Part shown: positions 56,499 to 64,000 of the stretch, piece after piece
How positions within the stretch are numbered: the stretch's first letter is position 1
Layout of the letters: the number at the start of each line of letters is the position of its first letter
NCBI RefSeq assembly: GCF_900104555.1
Contig: NZ_FNJU01000013.1
Coordinates: 1-64,000, forward strand
Length of the DNA stretch: 64,000 nucleotides
Direction of reading: 5' to 3'
Source: Litchfieldia salsa
GTDB lineage: Bacteria; Bacillota; Bacilli; Bacillales; Bacillaceae_L
Notes under the pieces: generated by a model
The model's input: only the letters and a program-made list of their open reading frames with translations
What the model was told of the DNA's origin: nothing
The model's database searches: none
Program-made: the position numbers and the translations under genes

Positions 56499-57395
56499 AT
56501 GTTTCAACCAAAAGGGGTAATACCAGCATTAGTCACACCGATGGATCAAAATGGTAATTTATTGGAGGGGGCACTACGCCGGGTTATTGATTATACAATT
56601 GAAGGTGGAGTACATGGTGTGTTTGTACTAGGTAGTACAGGTGAAATATATGGGCTTGATCACGAACAGAAGAAACGAGTGCTTGAAATCACGGTTGACC
56701 AAACGGCAGGGAGAGTGCCTATTTATGCAGGAGCAAGCGAGATAACAACTCGTGATTGTATTAAAACAGCTAGACTCGCACAGGAAGTTGGAGGTATTTC
56801 AGCAGTATCTGTTTTAACTCCATACTTTGTCACACCAAATCAGGAAGAACTAAAGGCACACTATAAGGCGATTGCTGATTCTACCAATCTACCAATCATT
56901 CTTTATGGAAATGATGATAAAACAAATGTAAGTATAGCTCCAGCAACATGCGCCGCATTAGCTGATGTTGAGAATATAATTGCTATTAAGGATAGTAGTG
57001 GGGATATGACTAAGATGGCTGAGTATATTCGACTAACGAAAGGGAAGGAATTCTCAGTATTAGCAGGAAGAGATACATTAATCTTCGGTAATCTATGCTA
57101 TGGAGGAACAGGTGCAATTGCTAGTACAGGAAACATCGTACCTTCCATTGTTGCAGGAATCTATGATGCATATGTAGCAGGTGAGGTTGAGAAATCACTA
57201 GAGCTACAATATCAACTAGCACCTCTACGAATCGCTTTCGGTCTGGGAACCTTTCCAGTTGTAATGAAGGAAGCATTAAGGCTTGTAGGGATTGATGTAG
57301 GGGTAACATTAAGCCCAGTACAAGAGATGACAAAAGAAAATCGGGAAAAGTTAATTGAAGTATTGAAAACTCTGAATGTCTATCAAATTAAATAA
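56499..57395 (+). CDS. DHDPS/N-acetylneuraminate lyase-family enzyme of the glucarate pathway
   Basis: 298 residues, class I TIM barrel with the Schiff-base Lys164 (AIKDSSGD), Tyr136 (ILYGND) and the GSTGE motif of the family. In this context its substrate is likely 5-keto-4-deoxyglucarate from GudD. Two activities are known in the family: dehydration-decarboxylation (KdgD) or aldol cleavage to pyruvate and tartronate semialdehyde. The adjacent garR and glxK genes and the absence of a semialdehyde dehydrogenase favour the aldolase role; this is inference. The ATG follows AAAAAGGGAGAG. Confidence 0.85.
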   Translation: MFQPKGVIPALVTPMDQNGNLLEGALRRVIDYTIEGGVHGVFVLGSTGEIYGLDHEQKKRVLEITVDQTAGRVPIYAGASEITTRDCIKTARLAQEVGGISAVSVLTPYFVTPNQEELKAHYKAIADSTNLPIILYGNDDKTNVSIAPATCAALADVENIIAIKDSSGDMTKMAEYIRLTKGKEFSVLAGRDTLIFGNLCYGGTGAIASTGNIVPSIVAGIYDAYVAGEVEKSLELQYQLAPLRIAFGLGTFPVVMKEALRLVGIDVGVTLSPVQEMTKENREKLIEVLKTLNVYQIK

Positions 57396-57457
57396 GAATT
57401 ATTTAGATTAAGGAGAACAACGAAAAATTTATTTTTAAAAGTTGGGATGGGATAAAA

Positions 57458-58342
57458 TTGAAAATTGGATTTATTGGATTAGGAATTATGGGAAAACCAA
57501 TGAGCAAGAACTTACTTAAAGCGGGTTATGATTTAGTTGTGCTTGATCGAAATGCTTTGGTAACAGAGGAATACGAGGGATTAGGTGCAATCATTGTACA
57601 AACACCAAAGGAAGTTGCCGAAGTGGCTGATGTGATTATTACGATGCTGCCAAATTCTCCACAAGTGGAAGAAGTTGTATTAGGGGAAAATGGGTTGATT
57701 GAGGGAGCAGGTTCTGGCAAGGTCCTTATTGATATGAGTTCAATCGCTCCACTTGTTTCTCGAGAGGTAGCATTAAAATTAGCTCAAAAGGGAATGGAAA
57801 TGCTAGATGCCCCGGTTAGTGGTGGAGAACCAAAAGCAATAGATGGAACATTGGCTGTCATGGTTGGGGGAAGTAAGGAAATTTTTGATCAATATTATGA
57901 TGTGATGAAGGCAATGGCTGGATCGGTTGTTTATGTAGGTGAAATCGGTGCAGGCAATATCGCAAAGCTAGCAAATCAAACGATCGTAGCGATCAATATC
58001 GCAGCTGTTTCTGAAGCACTTGTGTTAGCTCAAAAGTCAGGAGTGAATCCTGAGTTAGTTTATCAAGCGATTCGAGGTGGATTAGCAGGAAGTACGGTTT
58101 TAGATGCGAAAGCACCATTAATGATGGATCGTAAATTCGACCCAGGCTTCCGTATTAATCTTCATATGAAGGATTTAAATAATGTGTTAGAAACGAGTCA
58201 TGAAGTAGGAGTTCCACTTCCACTAACCGCATCTGTATTAGAGATGATGCAGGCATTAAAAGTAGATGGATTCGATTCTGAAGATCATAGTAGTCTAGTT
58301 AAATATTATGAAAAGCTTGCGAATGTAGAGGTTGGTAGATAG
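57458..58342 (+). CDS. garR: 2-hydroxy-3-oxopropionate (tartronate semialdehyde) reductase GarR
   Basis: 294 residues, beta-hydroxyacid dehydrogenase family. NAD(P) motif GFIGLGIMGKPMSKNL (residues 4-19), substrate motif DAPVSGGEPKA and catalytic Lys170 in KLANQ. It reduces tartronate semialdehyde to D-glycerate, which GlxK phosphorylates. A TTG start follows GGGATGGGA. Other hydroxyacid dehydrogenases are alternatives, but the neighbours support GarR. Confidence 0.9.
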   Translation: MKIGFIGLGIMGKPMSKNLLKAGYDLVVLDRNALVTEEYEGLGAIIVQTPKEVAEVADVIITMLPNSPQVEEVVLGENGLIEGAGSGKVLIDMSSIAPLVSREVALKLAQKGMEMLDAPVSGGEPKAIDGTLAVMVGGSKEIFDQYYDVMKAMAGSVVYVGEIGAGNIAKLANQTIVAINIAAVSEALVLAQKSGVNPELVYQAIRGGLAGSTVLDAKAPLMMDRKFDPGFRINLHMKDLNNVLETSHEVGVPLPLTASVLEMMQALKVDGFDSEDHSSLVKYYEKLANVEVGR

Positions 58343-58395
58343 TTATTAAATTCTTTTTCTTTTAAGTAGATTCTGATCAAGGGGAGTGGATACAA

Positions 58396-59751
58396 GTGAG
58401 TACTTTAGAACAAACAAAGGTAAATGTAACACCAACCATTACGGAAATGTCAGTGATTCCAGTCGCTGGTCACGATAGCATGTTATTTAATTTAAGTGGA
58501 GCACACGGTCCATACTTTACTCGTAATATTGTCATCTTAAAGGACAGTACTGGTAATGTGGGTGTTGGGGAAGTTCCTGGTGGAGAAGGTATCAGAAAGA
58601 CGCTAGAAGATGCGAAAGAAGTCGTGATTGGAGGATCAATCGGAAACTACAATAATATTTTAAACACAGTTAGAAAGCAATTTGCAGACCGTGATTCCGC
58701 TGGTCGTGGCCTTCAAACCTTTGATCTTCGTATTACAATCCATGCGGTTACTGCATTAGAAGCTGCACTTCTTGATCTACTTGGAAAGCATTTAAATGTA
58801 CCAGTTGCTGCATTGCTTGGTGAAGGACAGCAGCGTGATAAAGTAAAAACACTTGGTTACCTTTTCTATATTGGGGACCGTAAGAAAACAGATCTTCCTT
58901 ATTTCAGTAATGAACATGCAGATGATGAATGGTTACGTATTCGTCATGAAGAAGCATTAACTCCTGAAGCGGTTGTTCGTCTTGCTGAAGCTGCTCAAAA
59001 ACGCTATGGCTTCAAAGATTTCAAATTAAAAGGTGGAGTGCTTGAAGGGAAAGAAGAAATTAAAGCAATCAAAGCACTTGCTGAACGTTTCCCAGATTCT
59101 CGTATCACACTTGATCCAAACGGTGCTTGGTCACTAGCTGAAGCAGTTGAGTTATGTAAAGACATGCATGGCATTCTAGCATATGCTGAAGATCCTTGTG
59201 GAGCAGAAAATGGATACTCAGGTCGTGAAGTGATGGCAGAATTCCGTCGTCAAACAGGTCTTCCAACTGCAACAAACATGATTGCAACCGATTGGCGCCA
59301 AATGGGTCATACAGTTTCATTACAATCAGTGGATATTCCACTCGCAGACCCACATTTCTGGACGATGCAAGGTTCAGTACGTGTTGCACAAATGTGTAAT
59401 GAATGGGGCTTAACATGGGGTTCACACTCAAATAACCATTTCGATATTTCACTTGCAATGTTTACACATGTGGCGGCAGCAGCACCTGGTGAAATTACAG
59501 CAATTGATACACACTGGATATGGCAAGAAGGCACAGAGCGCTTAACCAAGGAGCCAATGCAAATAGTCGATGGTCATATCGCAATTCCAGATAAGCCAGG
59601 ATTAGGAATCGAGGTGGACATGGATCAAATTGCAAAAGCACATGAACTATATAACAACATGGGATTAGGTTCTCGAGATGATGCAGTTGCCATGCAATAT
59701 TTAATTCCGAACTGGACGTTTAATAATAAAAAACCTTGTCTTGTAAGGTAA
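58396..59751 (+). CDS. gudD: Glucarate dehydratase GudD
   Basis: 451 residues, enolase superfamily. Visible active-site parts are FKLKGG (base lysine), TLDPNGAWS and EDPCG (metal ligands), ATNMIATDW and [11 protein letters not shown] (base histidine). It dehydrates D-glucarate or L-idarate to 5-keto-4-deoxyglucarate. A GTG start follows AAGGGGAG. Last gene of the glucarate unit, with a terminator after it. Confidence 0.95.
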   Translation: MSTLEQTKVNVTPTITEMSVIPVAGHDSMLFNLSGAHGPYFTRNIVILKDSTGNVGVGEVPGGEGIRKTLEDAKEVVIGGSIGNYNNILNTVRKQFADRDSAGRGLQTFDLRITIHAVTALEAALLDLLGKHLNVPVAALLGEGQQRDKVKTLGYLFYIGDRKKTDLPYFSNEHADDEWLRIRHEEALTPEAVVRLAEAAQKRYGFKDFKLKGGVLEGKEEIKAIKALAERFPDSRITLDPNGAWSLAEAVELCKDMHGILAYAEDPCGAENGYSGREVMAEFRRQTGLPTATNMIATDWRQMGHTVSLQSVDIPLADPHFWTMQGSVRVAQMCNEWGLTWGSHSNNHFDISLAMFTHVAAAAPGEITAIDTHWIWQEGTERLTKEPMQIVDGHIAIPDKPGLGIEVDMDQIAKAHELYNNMGLGSRDDAVAMQYLIPNWTFNNKKPCLVR

Positions 59752-59768
59752 TATTTATATGTTTGTTA

Positions 59769-59818
59769 TAACCTCCTTTTTTATGTATGCACAGCATATT
59801 CATGAAAGGGGTTTTTTG
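59769..59818 (+). terminator. Terminator of the glucarate operon
   Basis: AACCTCCTTT pairs with AAAGGGGTT over a loop containing ATGC...GCAT-like bases, followed by TTTTTTG. Confidence 0.75.
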
Positions 59819-59938
59819 TTTGGAAAGAAAAGCTTAATACCTTGAGATAAATTCGATAATTAAGTAAACTTGAGCATTATAGGAAAAAACGGAATTTGAA
59901 ACCAAACCAACATTAAGCGAGTAGAGTAGGTGAAGCTT

Positions 59939-60793
59939 TTGATCTATATCGGTTTAACAGGATGGGGAGACCATGATGAGTTATATGCAAATGCAACTGA
60001 AGCAAGAGCAAAACTTCGAACCTATTCTAGTCATTTTCCCATTGTTGAGGTGGACTCCTCATTTTATGCGATTCAACCAAATAGTAATGTTCAAAAGTGG
60101 GTTAGGGACACCCCTAAATCGTTCCAGTTCATTGTAAAGGCCTACCAAGGGATGACTGGTCATATAAGAGGAGAAATACCATTTGAGTCAAAAGAAATCA
60201 TGTTTGATGCTTTTGTTTCCTCTCTGAAACCATACCAAGATGCTAATAAGTTAGCTTTGGTTTTATTTCAATTTCCTCCATGGTTTGATTGTCGCAAGGA
60301 AAATGTCGAGTATCTTCGTTGGTGCCGTCAACAAATGGGGGATTTACCAGTTGCTTTAGAATTCCGACATCAATCTTGGTTTAATAGTCAATATATGGAT
60401 CGAACATTAGCTTTTATGGAGCATGAACGATGGGTTCATAGTATCTGTGATGAGCCTCAAGCAGGTAGTGGTTCCATACCAACGGTTTTACATCCGACAT
60501 CGAGTGACAAGACAATTGTTCGGTTTCATGGTAGGAATGTCCATGGATGGAATAGACCGAATCAAGGAAATTGGCGAGAAGTTCGTTATTTATATCGTTA
60601 TAATGAGGAAGAGTTGTTAGAGTGGGCTGAAAATCTTAATACCCTTCAAAAGATAACTAAGAATCTATATGTTCTATTTAATAATAATTCTGGTGGAGAT
60701 GCTGCCTACAATGCAAAGCAATTAATGAGTCTGTTAAAAATTAACTATCATGATTTAGCACCCAGACAATTGAATCTTTTTAATTTAGACTAA
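59939..60793 (+). CDS. yunF: DUF72 protein YunF
   Basis: 284 residues with the DUF72 TIM-barrel signatures: IYIGLTGWGDHDELY at the start, VEVDSSFYAIQ, FQFPPWF, VALEFRHQSWF, IVRFHGRN and YVLFNNNSGGDAA. Biochemical role unknown. TTG 59939 is taken because the family begins M-I-Y-I-G and TAGGTGAAG lies before it; GTG 59930 is in frame. Starts a yunF-yunD-yunC cluster. Confidence 0.9.
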   Translation: MIYIGLTGWGDHDELYANATEARAKLRTYSSHFPIVEVDSSFYAIQPNSNVQKWVRDTPKSFQFIVKAYQGMTGHIRGEIPFESKEIMFDAFVSSLKPYQDANKLALVLFQFPPWFDCRKENVEYLRWCRQQMGDLPVALEFRHQSWFNSQYMDRTLAFMEHERWVHSICDEPQAGSGSIPTVLHPTSSDKTIVRFHGRNVHGWNRPNQGNWREVRYLYRYNEEELLEWAENLNTLQKITKNLYVLFNNNSGGDAAYNAKQLMSLLKINYHDLAPRQLNLFNLD

Positions 60794-60870
60794 AATGTTA
60801 TTGCCAAATAAGGAGTCGGTGAGGATTTCTTAGTGATGAAAGAATATACTTTTTGGGGGAGGTGCTTTTC

Positions 60871-62265
60871 TTGATTGAAACGATACATATTTATCATACA
60901 AACGATTTGCATAGCCATTTTGAACAATGGCCAAAAATCGTACACTATATTAATAAACAAAGGGAAAAACATCGGCAAGAACATGAAGAGATGTTTTTAT
61001 TTGACATCGGTGACCATATGGATCGATTTCACCCGATTTCTGAAGCATCTCTTGGAAAAATGAATATTGCTTTTCTAAATGAGTTGAAATATGATGCAGT
61101 AACAATTGGGAATAATGAAGGCATCACTTTACCGTATGAAGCTTTAGATTGCCTTTATGAAGAAGCAACCAGTGATGTGATAGTAGCAAATCTATATAAT
61201 AGTGAAGGTAAAATTCCAATATGGGCAAAACCATATCAAGTATATACAACCAGTTCAGGGATAAGACTTGGTGTTATAGGGCTAACTGTATATTATCAAC
61301 TGTTTTATGAACTTTTAGGATGGGAGATTAGAGATCCTTTTGAAGTCATTAAAGAGATTTTAAAAGAAATAAGTGGTCAAACAGATGTGATTGTGCTGTT
61401 ATCACATCTAGGGATAAACGAAGATGAGAGACTAGCAGAACTACATGATATAGATGTAATCCTTGGAGGACATACTCACCATCTGTTAGAGGAAGGCAAG
61501 ATGATTAACAATTCATTGGTTTGTGGTGCTGGAAAATATGGAATGTATATTGGTCATGTGGAGCTTCAAATTGTAACGAATACGAAAGCTGTTATTACAA
61601 AACGTGCAGAAGTCATTCCTACAAATGATCTTGTTGAAGAATCAAATTCAACAAAAAGAACACTCCAACTAGCAATGGAAGAAAGTGAAATAATGTTAGG
61701 TGAACAGATAACAGTGCTAAAAGAAGACTTAGTAAATAATTGGTTCAAGGAATCACCACTTTCACAAATGCTCGTAGAAACACTTAAGGATTGGTGTGAA
61801 GGGGAAATAGCAATGATTAATGCAGGAATCATCCTCGATTCACTGTCAAAAGGGGCTATATCCAGAAAAGACATTCATCGCATTTGTCCACATCCAATTA
61901 ATCCTTGTAACGTTTGGTTAAAGGGAGATAAGTTGAAAGAAATTATTCTTCAAGCACACACAGAACAAATGGAAAATCTAAGATTTAAAGGTCTAGGTTT
62001 TAGAGGTGAAGTGATGGGGAAGATGATATACTCTGGTATTGAAATTGAGTCAGCAAAGCTTTCTGATGGAGAAACCCATATTAGATCAATCATCATAAAT
62101 CATGAGCCTCTAGATCATAATCGTACTTATAAAATTTCTACCATTGATATGTTTACATTTGGGTATTTATATCCAGTCATAAGAGATGCTAAGAAAAAGG
62201 AATTTTTTATGCCGGAGCTTTTGAGAGATCTTTTAATTAATAAATTTATGGACGCATCCCTATAG
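60871..62265 (+). CDS. yunD: Metallophosphoesterase/5'-nucleotidase-like protein YunD
   Basis: 464 residues. The calcineurin-like domain (1-220) has the metal motifs HTNDLHSHFE, DIGDHMDR, GNNEG and GGHTHH; the 5'-nucleotidase C-terminal domain follows (about 270-440). There is no signal peptide, so it is cytosolic, unlike secreted nucleotidases. B. subtilis YunD is a putative UDP-sugar hydrolase/nucleotidase. A TTG start follows GGGAGGTG; an in-frame TTG 18 bp earlier overlaps that site. Confidence 0.9.
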   Translation: MIETIHIYHTNDLHSHFEQWPKIVHYINKQREKHRQEHEEMFLFDIGDHMDRFHPISEASLGKMNIAFLNELKYDAVTIGNNEGITLPYEALDCLYEEATSDVIVANLYNSEGKIPIWAKPYQVYTTSSGIRLGVIGLTVYYQLFYELLGWEIRDPFEVIKEILKEISGQTDVIVLLSHLGINEDERLAELHDIDVILGGHTHHLLEEGKMINNSLVCGAGKYGMYIGHVELQIVTNTKAVITKRAEVIPTNDLVEESNSTKRTLQLAMEESEIMLGEQITVLKEDLVNNWFKESPLSQMLVETLKDWCEGEIAMINAGIILDSLSKGAISRKDIHRICPHPINPCNVWLKGDKLKEIILQAHTEQMENLRFKGLGFRGEVMGKMIYSGIEIESAKLSDGETHIRSIIINHEPLDHNRTYKISTIDMFTFGYLYPVIRDAKKKEFFMPELLRDLLINKFMDASL

Positions 62266-62348
62266 AAAAAGGGGCGAGTGACTAATCAATTTTCATTCAC
62301 GAATTTCTTTACTTTTCATATTGTGTAAAGAAAGGAGTGTGATAGGAA

Positions 62349-62651
62349 ATGGTTACAATGACAGCGATTGTTATAGATAATCACCAGTTTACAGCCATTA
62401 CCGTTAAGCTACCGAAGACAAATTTTATGGCTGTTACTAATGAAAATGGCTATATAATGTGTGGAGCACTTGATGTTGCACTTTTAAATGAAAAACTAAA
62501 AGACCGAGGGATTATTGCGGCTAGAGCTGTAGGTGTTCGCACGATTGAACAACTGCTTGAAGCACCGCTAGAATCTGTTACAATAGAGGCGGAGAACAAA
62601 GGGATTAAAGTAGGTATGAAAGGTAAAGATGCCCTTTTAAAAATGATATAA
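62349..62651 (+). CDS. yunC: YunC-like protein (DUF1805)
   Basis: 100 residues, one small alpha/beta domain with LPKTNFMAVTNENGYIMCGALDV, as in YunC, whose structure is known but function is not. The ATG follows AAAGGAGTG. The order yunD-yunC is as in B. subtilis. A hairpin follows. Confidence 0.88.
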   Translation: MVTMTAIVIDNHQFTAITVKLPKTNFMAVTNENGYIMCGALDVALLNEKLKDRGIIAARAVGVRTIEQLLEAPLESVTIEAENKGIKVGMKGKDALLKMI

Positions 62652-62660
62652 CATATAAAT

Positions 62661-62691
62661 TAAGGGAGCCTGATACAATGGCTCCCCTTAT
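62661..62691 (+). terminator. Hairpin terminator after yunC
   Basis: TAAGGGAGCC-TGATACAAT-GGCTCCCCTTA, a stem of about 10 bp; the T-tract is poor. Confidence 0.6.
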
Positions 62692-62738
62692 GATACTTCT
62701 ACCTAAGAATATGCCACATGATATCTAAGGAGCAAAGC

Positions 62739-63854
62739 ATGATATTAGCATCTACAAAATCATTAAAACCTGGACAATGTCTTGGTAAACCTGTATACAC
62801 TGAAAAAGGATTTGTATTAGTAAGTGAGGGTGTCCCTATTACTAAACATATGATTAATCGATTACTAGAACTAGGGATTACTTATGTATATGTGGAGGAT
62901 GAACGTACAAAGGATATAAAGGCACCAAAACCAATATCTGATGAATTAAGGAAGCAAGCAAAAGAGATGATTGAATCTAGTTTTAAAAATATACAAAATA
63001 AAGACACGCTCTCACAGACCTTTGTTCTAGAAAAAACATCAAAAGACCTTATGAAATTAGTCCGTTCAATTGTAAAAGAGATTAAAGCAAATAAAGAACT
63101 AATAACATTATTATCAGATGTAATTACATATGATAACTATATTTTTTCCCATTCATTAAATGTCACGCTTTATACACTGGCAATTGGTAAGAAGTTGAAC
63201 TTATCAGAAAAGGATTTAGAAGTACTAGGGCTCGGGGCGATTCTTCATGATGTAGGGAAAATGTCCATTCCAACTAAAATTTTAATGAAACCTGGAAAAT
63301 TAACGAATGAGGAGTTTGATATCGTTAAAGCTCATACAGATAGTGGGTTTGAAATTTTAAGGAATGTAATGACAATTCCACTTATTGCCTCTCATTGCGC
63401 ATATCAACACCATGAGAGACTTGACGGTTCTGGTTATCCACGTGGGATAAAAGGGGAGGATATCCATTACTTTGCCAAAATCATTGCAGTTGCGGATGTT
63501 TTTGATGCTGTAACGTCTAATCGAGTCTACCGAAATGCAATGCTACCACATGAGGGGCTAGAAATCTTGTACTCTGGTGTTGGCAAGTTATTTGAGTCCG
63601 GAATTATTGAAGCTTTCCGTCGTGCAGTAGTGATTTATCCTTTAGGATTAACTGTCATTCTAAATGATGGTCGAAAAGGTGTGGTTTCTAAGCAAAACCC
63701 TGAACTTAGTGAAAGACCGGTTGTCCGAATTATTGAAGAGAGTGGACAAGTGTTAAGAGAAACCTATGAGGTTGATTTAAATAAAGATCTTCATTTAATA
63801 ATATCTGAATGTGATACGACATTTGCCGTAGATCAAAATGGTGAAAAAAGTTAA
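62739..63854 (+). CDS. HD-GYP domain protein, probable cyclic-di-nucleotide phosphodiesterase
   Basis: 371 residues. After a DUF3391-like N-terminal region (about 1-110) comes an HD-GYP domain: ILHDVGK (His170-Asp171), HHERLDGSGYP (His224-His225) and IIAVADVFDAVTS. All metal and GYP residues are kept, so c-di-GMP (or related) hydrolysis is likely. ATG 62739 follows AAGGAG; ATG 62718 in frame overlaps no site. It sits between yunC and yunB. Confidence 0.9.
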   Translation: MILASTKSLKPGQCLGKPVYTEKGFVLVSEGVPITKHMINRLLELGITYVYVEDERTKDIKAPKPISDELRKQAKEMIESSFKNIQNKDTLSQTFVLEKTSKDLMKLVRSIVKEIKANKELITLLSDVITYDNYIFSHSLNVTLYTLAIGKKLNLSEKDLEVLGLGAILHDVGKMSIPTKILMKPGKLTNEEFDIVKAHTDSGFEILRNVMTIPLIASHCAYQHHERLDGSGYPRGIKGEDIHYFAKIIAVADVFDAVTSNRVYRNAMLPHEGLEILYSGVGKLFESGIIEAFRRAVVIYPLGLTVILNDGRKGVVSKQNPELSERPVVRIIEESGQVLRETYEVDLNKDLHLIISECDTTFAVDQNGEKS

Positions 63855-63925
63855 TTCTTTTTCTAATATTTAATCGTACATCCCTCCTTGTTAGCATAAA
63901 TATAGCTTGTAAGGGGGGATTTAAT

Positions 63926-64000
63926 GTGCCAAAATTTCGCGGTCGAGGTATACCGCGTAAAGGGCCCTTGCCTTTTCGCTACGTATTCTTATTAACCTTT
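63926..64000 (+). CDS. yunB: Sporulation protein YunB (5' end only)
   Basis: GTG start with AAGGGGGGAT upstream; the first 25 codons read MPKFRGRGIPRKGPLPFRYV and onward into a hydrophobic segment (FLLTF), which matches the N-terminus of YunB (arginine-rich head, GPLPFRYV, membrane anchor). YunB is a SigE-controlled sporulation protein in B. subtilis. The gene runs off the window. Confidence 0.8.
   Translation, partial: MPKFRGRGIPRKGPLPFRYVFLLTF

Noticed and set aside
60423-60620. 65-residue ORF within yunF
   Set aside because: Alternative frame inside a well-supported DUF72 gene, no ribosome site.

Overview
This window reads as chromosomal DNA of an endospore-forming, low-GC Gram-positive of the family Bacillaceae. 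The evidence is strong AGGAGG-type ribosome sites with many TTG/GTG starts, a GerA-type germinant receptor operon, CotF-like coat proteins, YuzL, YunB, the Bacillus-type sufCDSUB order, a SAM-I riboswitch on metNIQ, and gene order close to the yus-met-suf-yun part of the Bacillus subtilis chromosome. No rRNA, tRNA, phage, transposase gene or CRISPR was found.

Layout. 0.2-5.4 kb: a PrsA/YacD-like foldase, a TetR regulator with its own operators and a 42-residue ORF behind a TetR-type double operator, an AI-2E family membrane protein, YwmB and a VTT membrane protein. 5.5-12.1 kb: ArsR, then copper homeostasis (csoR, copZ, copA, a His-rich surface protein), then an MFS pump with its TetR. 12.2-13.1 kb: a non-coding array built on a 21-bp period. 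13.2-19.5 kb: a DacF-like carboxypeptidase, YkoT/YkoS envelope glycosylation genes, a subtilisin-like protease, a YndM-like protein. 19.9-26.1 kb: gerA-B-C, a minimal M50 protease, a YueD-like reductase, a Gfo/Idh/MocA oxidoreductase. 26.2-28.5 kb: a Fur box followed by an orphan siderophore ATPase (YusV-like), an FhuF-like reductase and YusU. 28.5-39.2 kb: two CotF-like proteins, proline dehydrogenase, yuzL, the FadR-boxed fadN-fadA-fadE beta-oxidation operon, yusI, gcvH, yusG, yusF, yusE. 39.5-50.6 kb: an MFS transporter, SAM riboswitch plus metNIQ, a YurZ-like protein, sufCDSUB. 50.8-59.8 kb: a glucarate module (cdaR, glycerate kinase, tctC-tctB-tctA transporter, DHDPS-family lyase, garR, gudD). 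59.9-64 kb: yunF, yunD, yunC, an HD-GYP protein and the first codons of yunB.

The glucarate block makes a coherent route. A tripartite tricarboxylate-type transporter would import the sugar diacid, GudD dehydrates it, a DHDPS-family lyase probably splits the product to pyruvate plus tartronate semialdehyde, GarR reduces the latter to glycerate and GlxK phosphorylates it. CdaR and a cre box give likely control.

The non-coding DNA carries at least four repeat families. One is an approximately 190-210 bp MITE-like element with GGCTGTTTT/AAAACAGCC ends; one copy has a perfect 8-bp target duplication. A second is a related GC-rich family with GTTGATT or TAGTCGA ends. A third is an approximately 120-bp hairpin repeat (CATAAG...CTTATG). 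A fourth is a double palindrome (GGTGCCAGGCACC plus CGGGACA...TGTCCCG) that supplies the last codons of copA. The phased 21-bp array, the TetR-controlled mini-ORF and the MITE lying between the tetR promoter and its gene are the least explained features.
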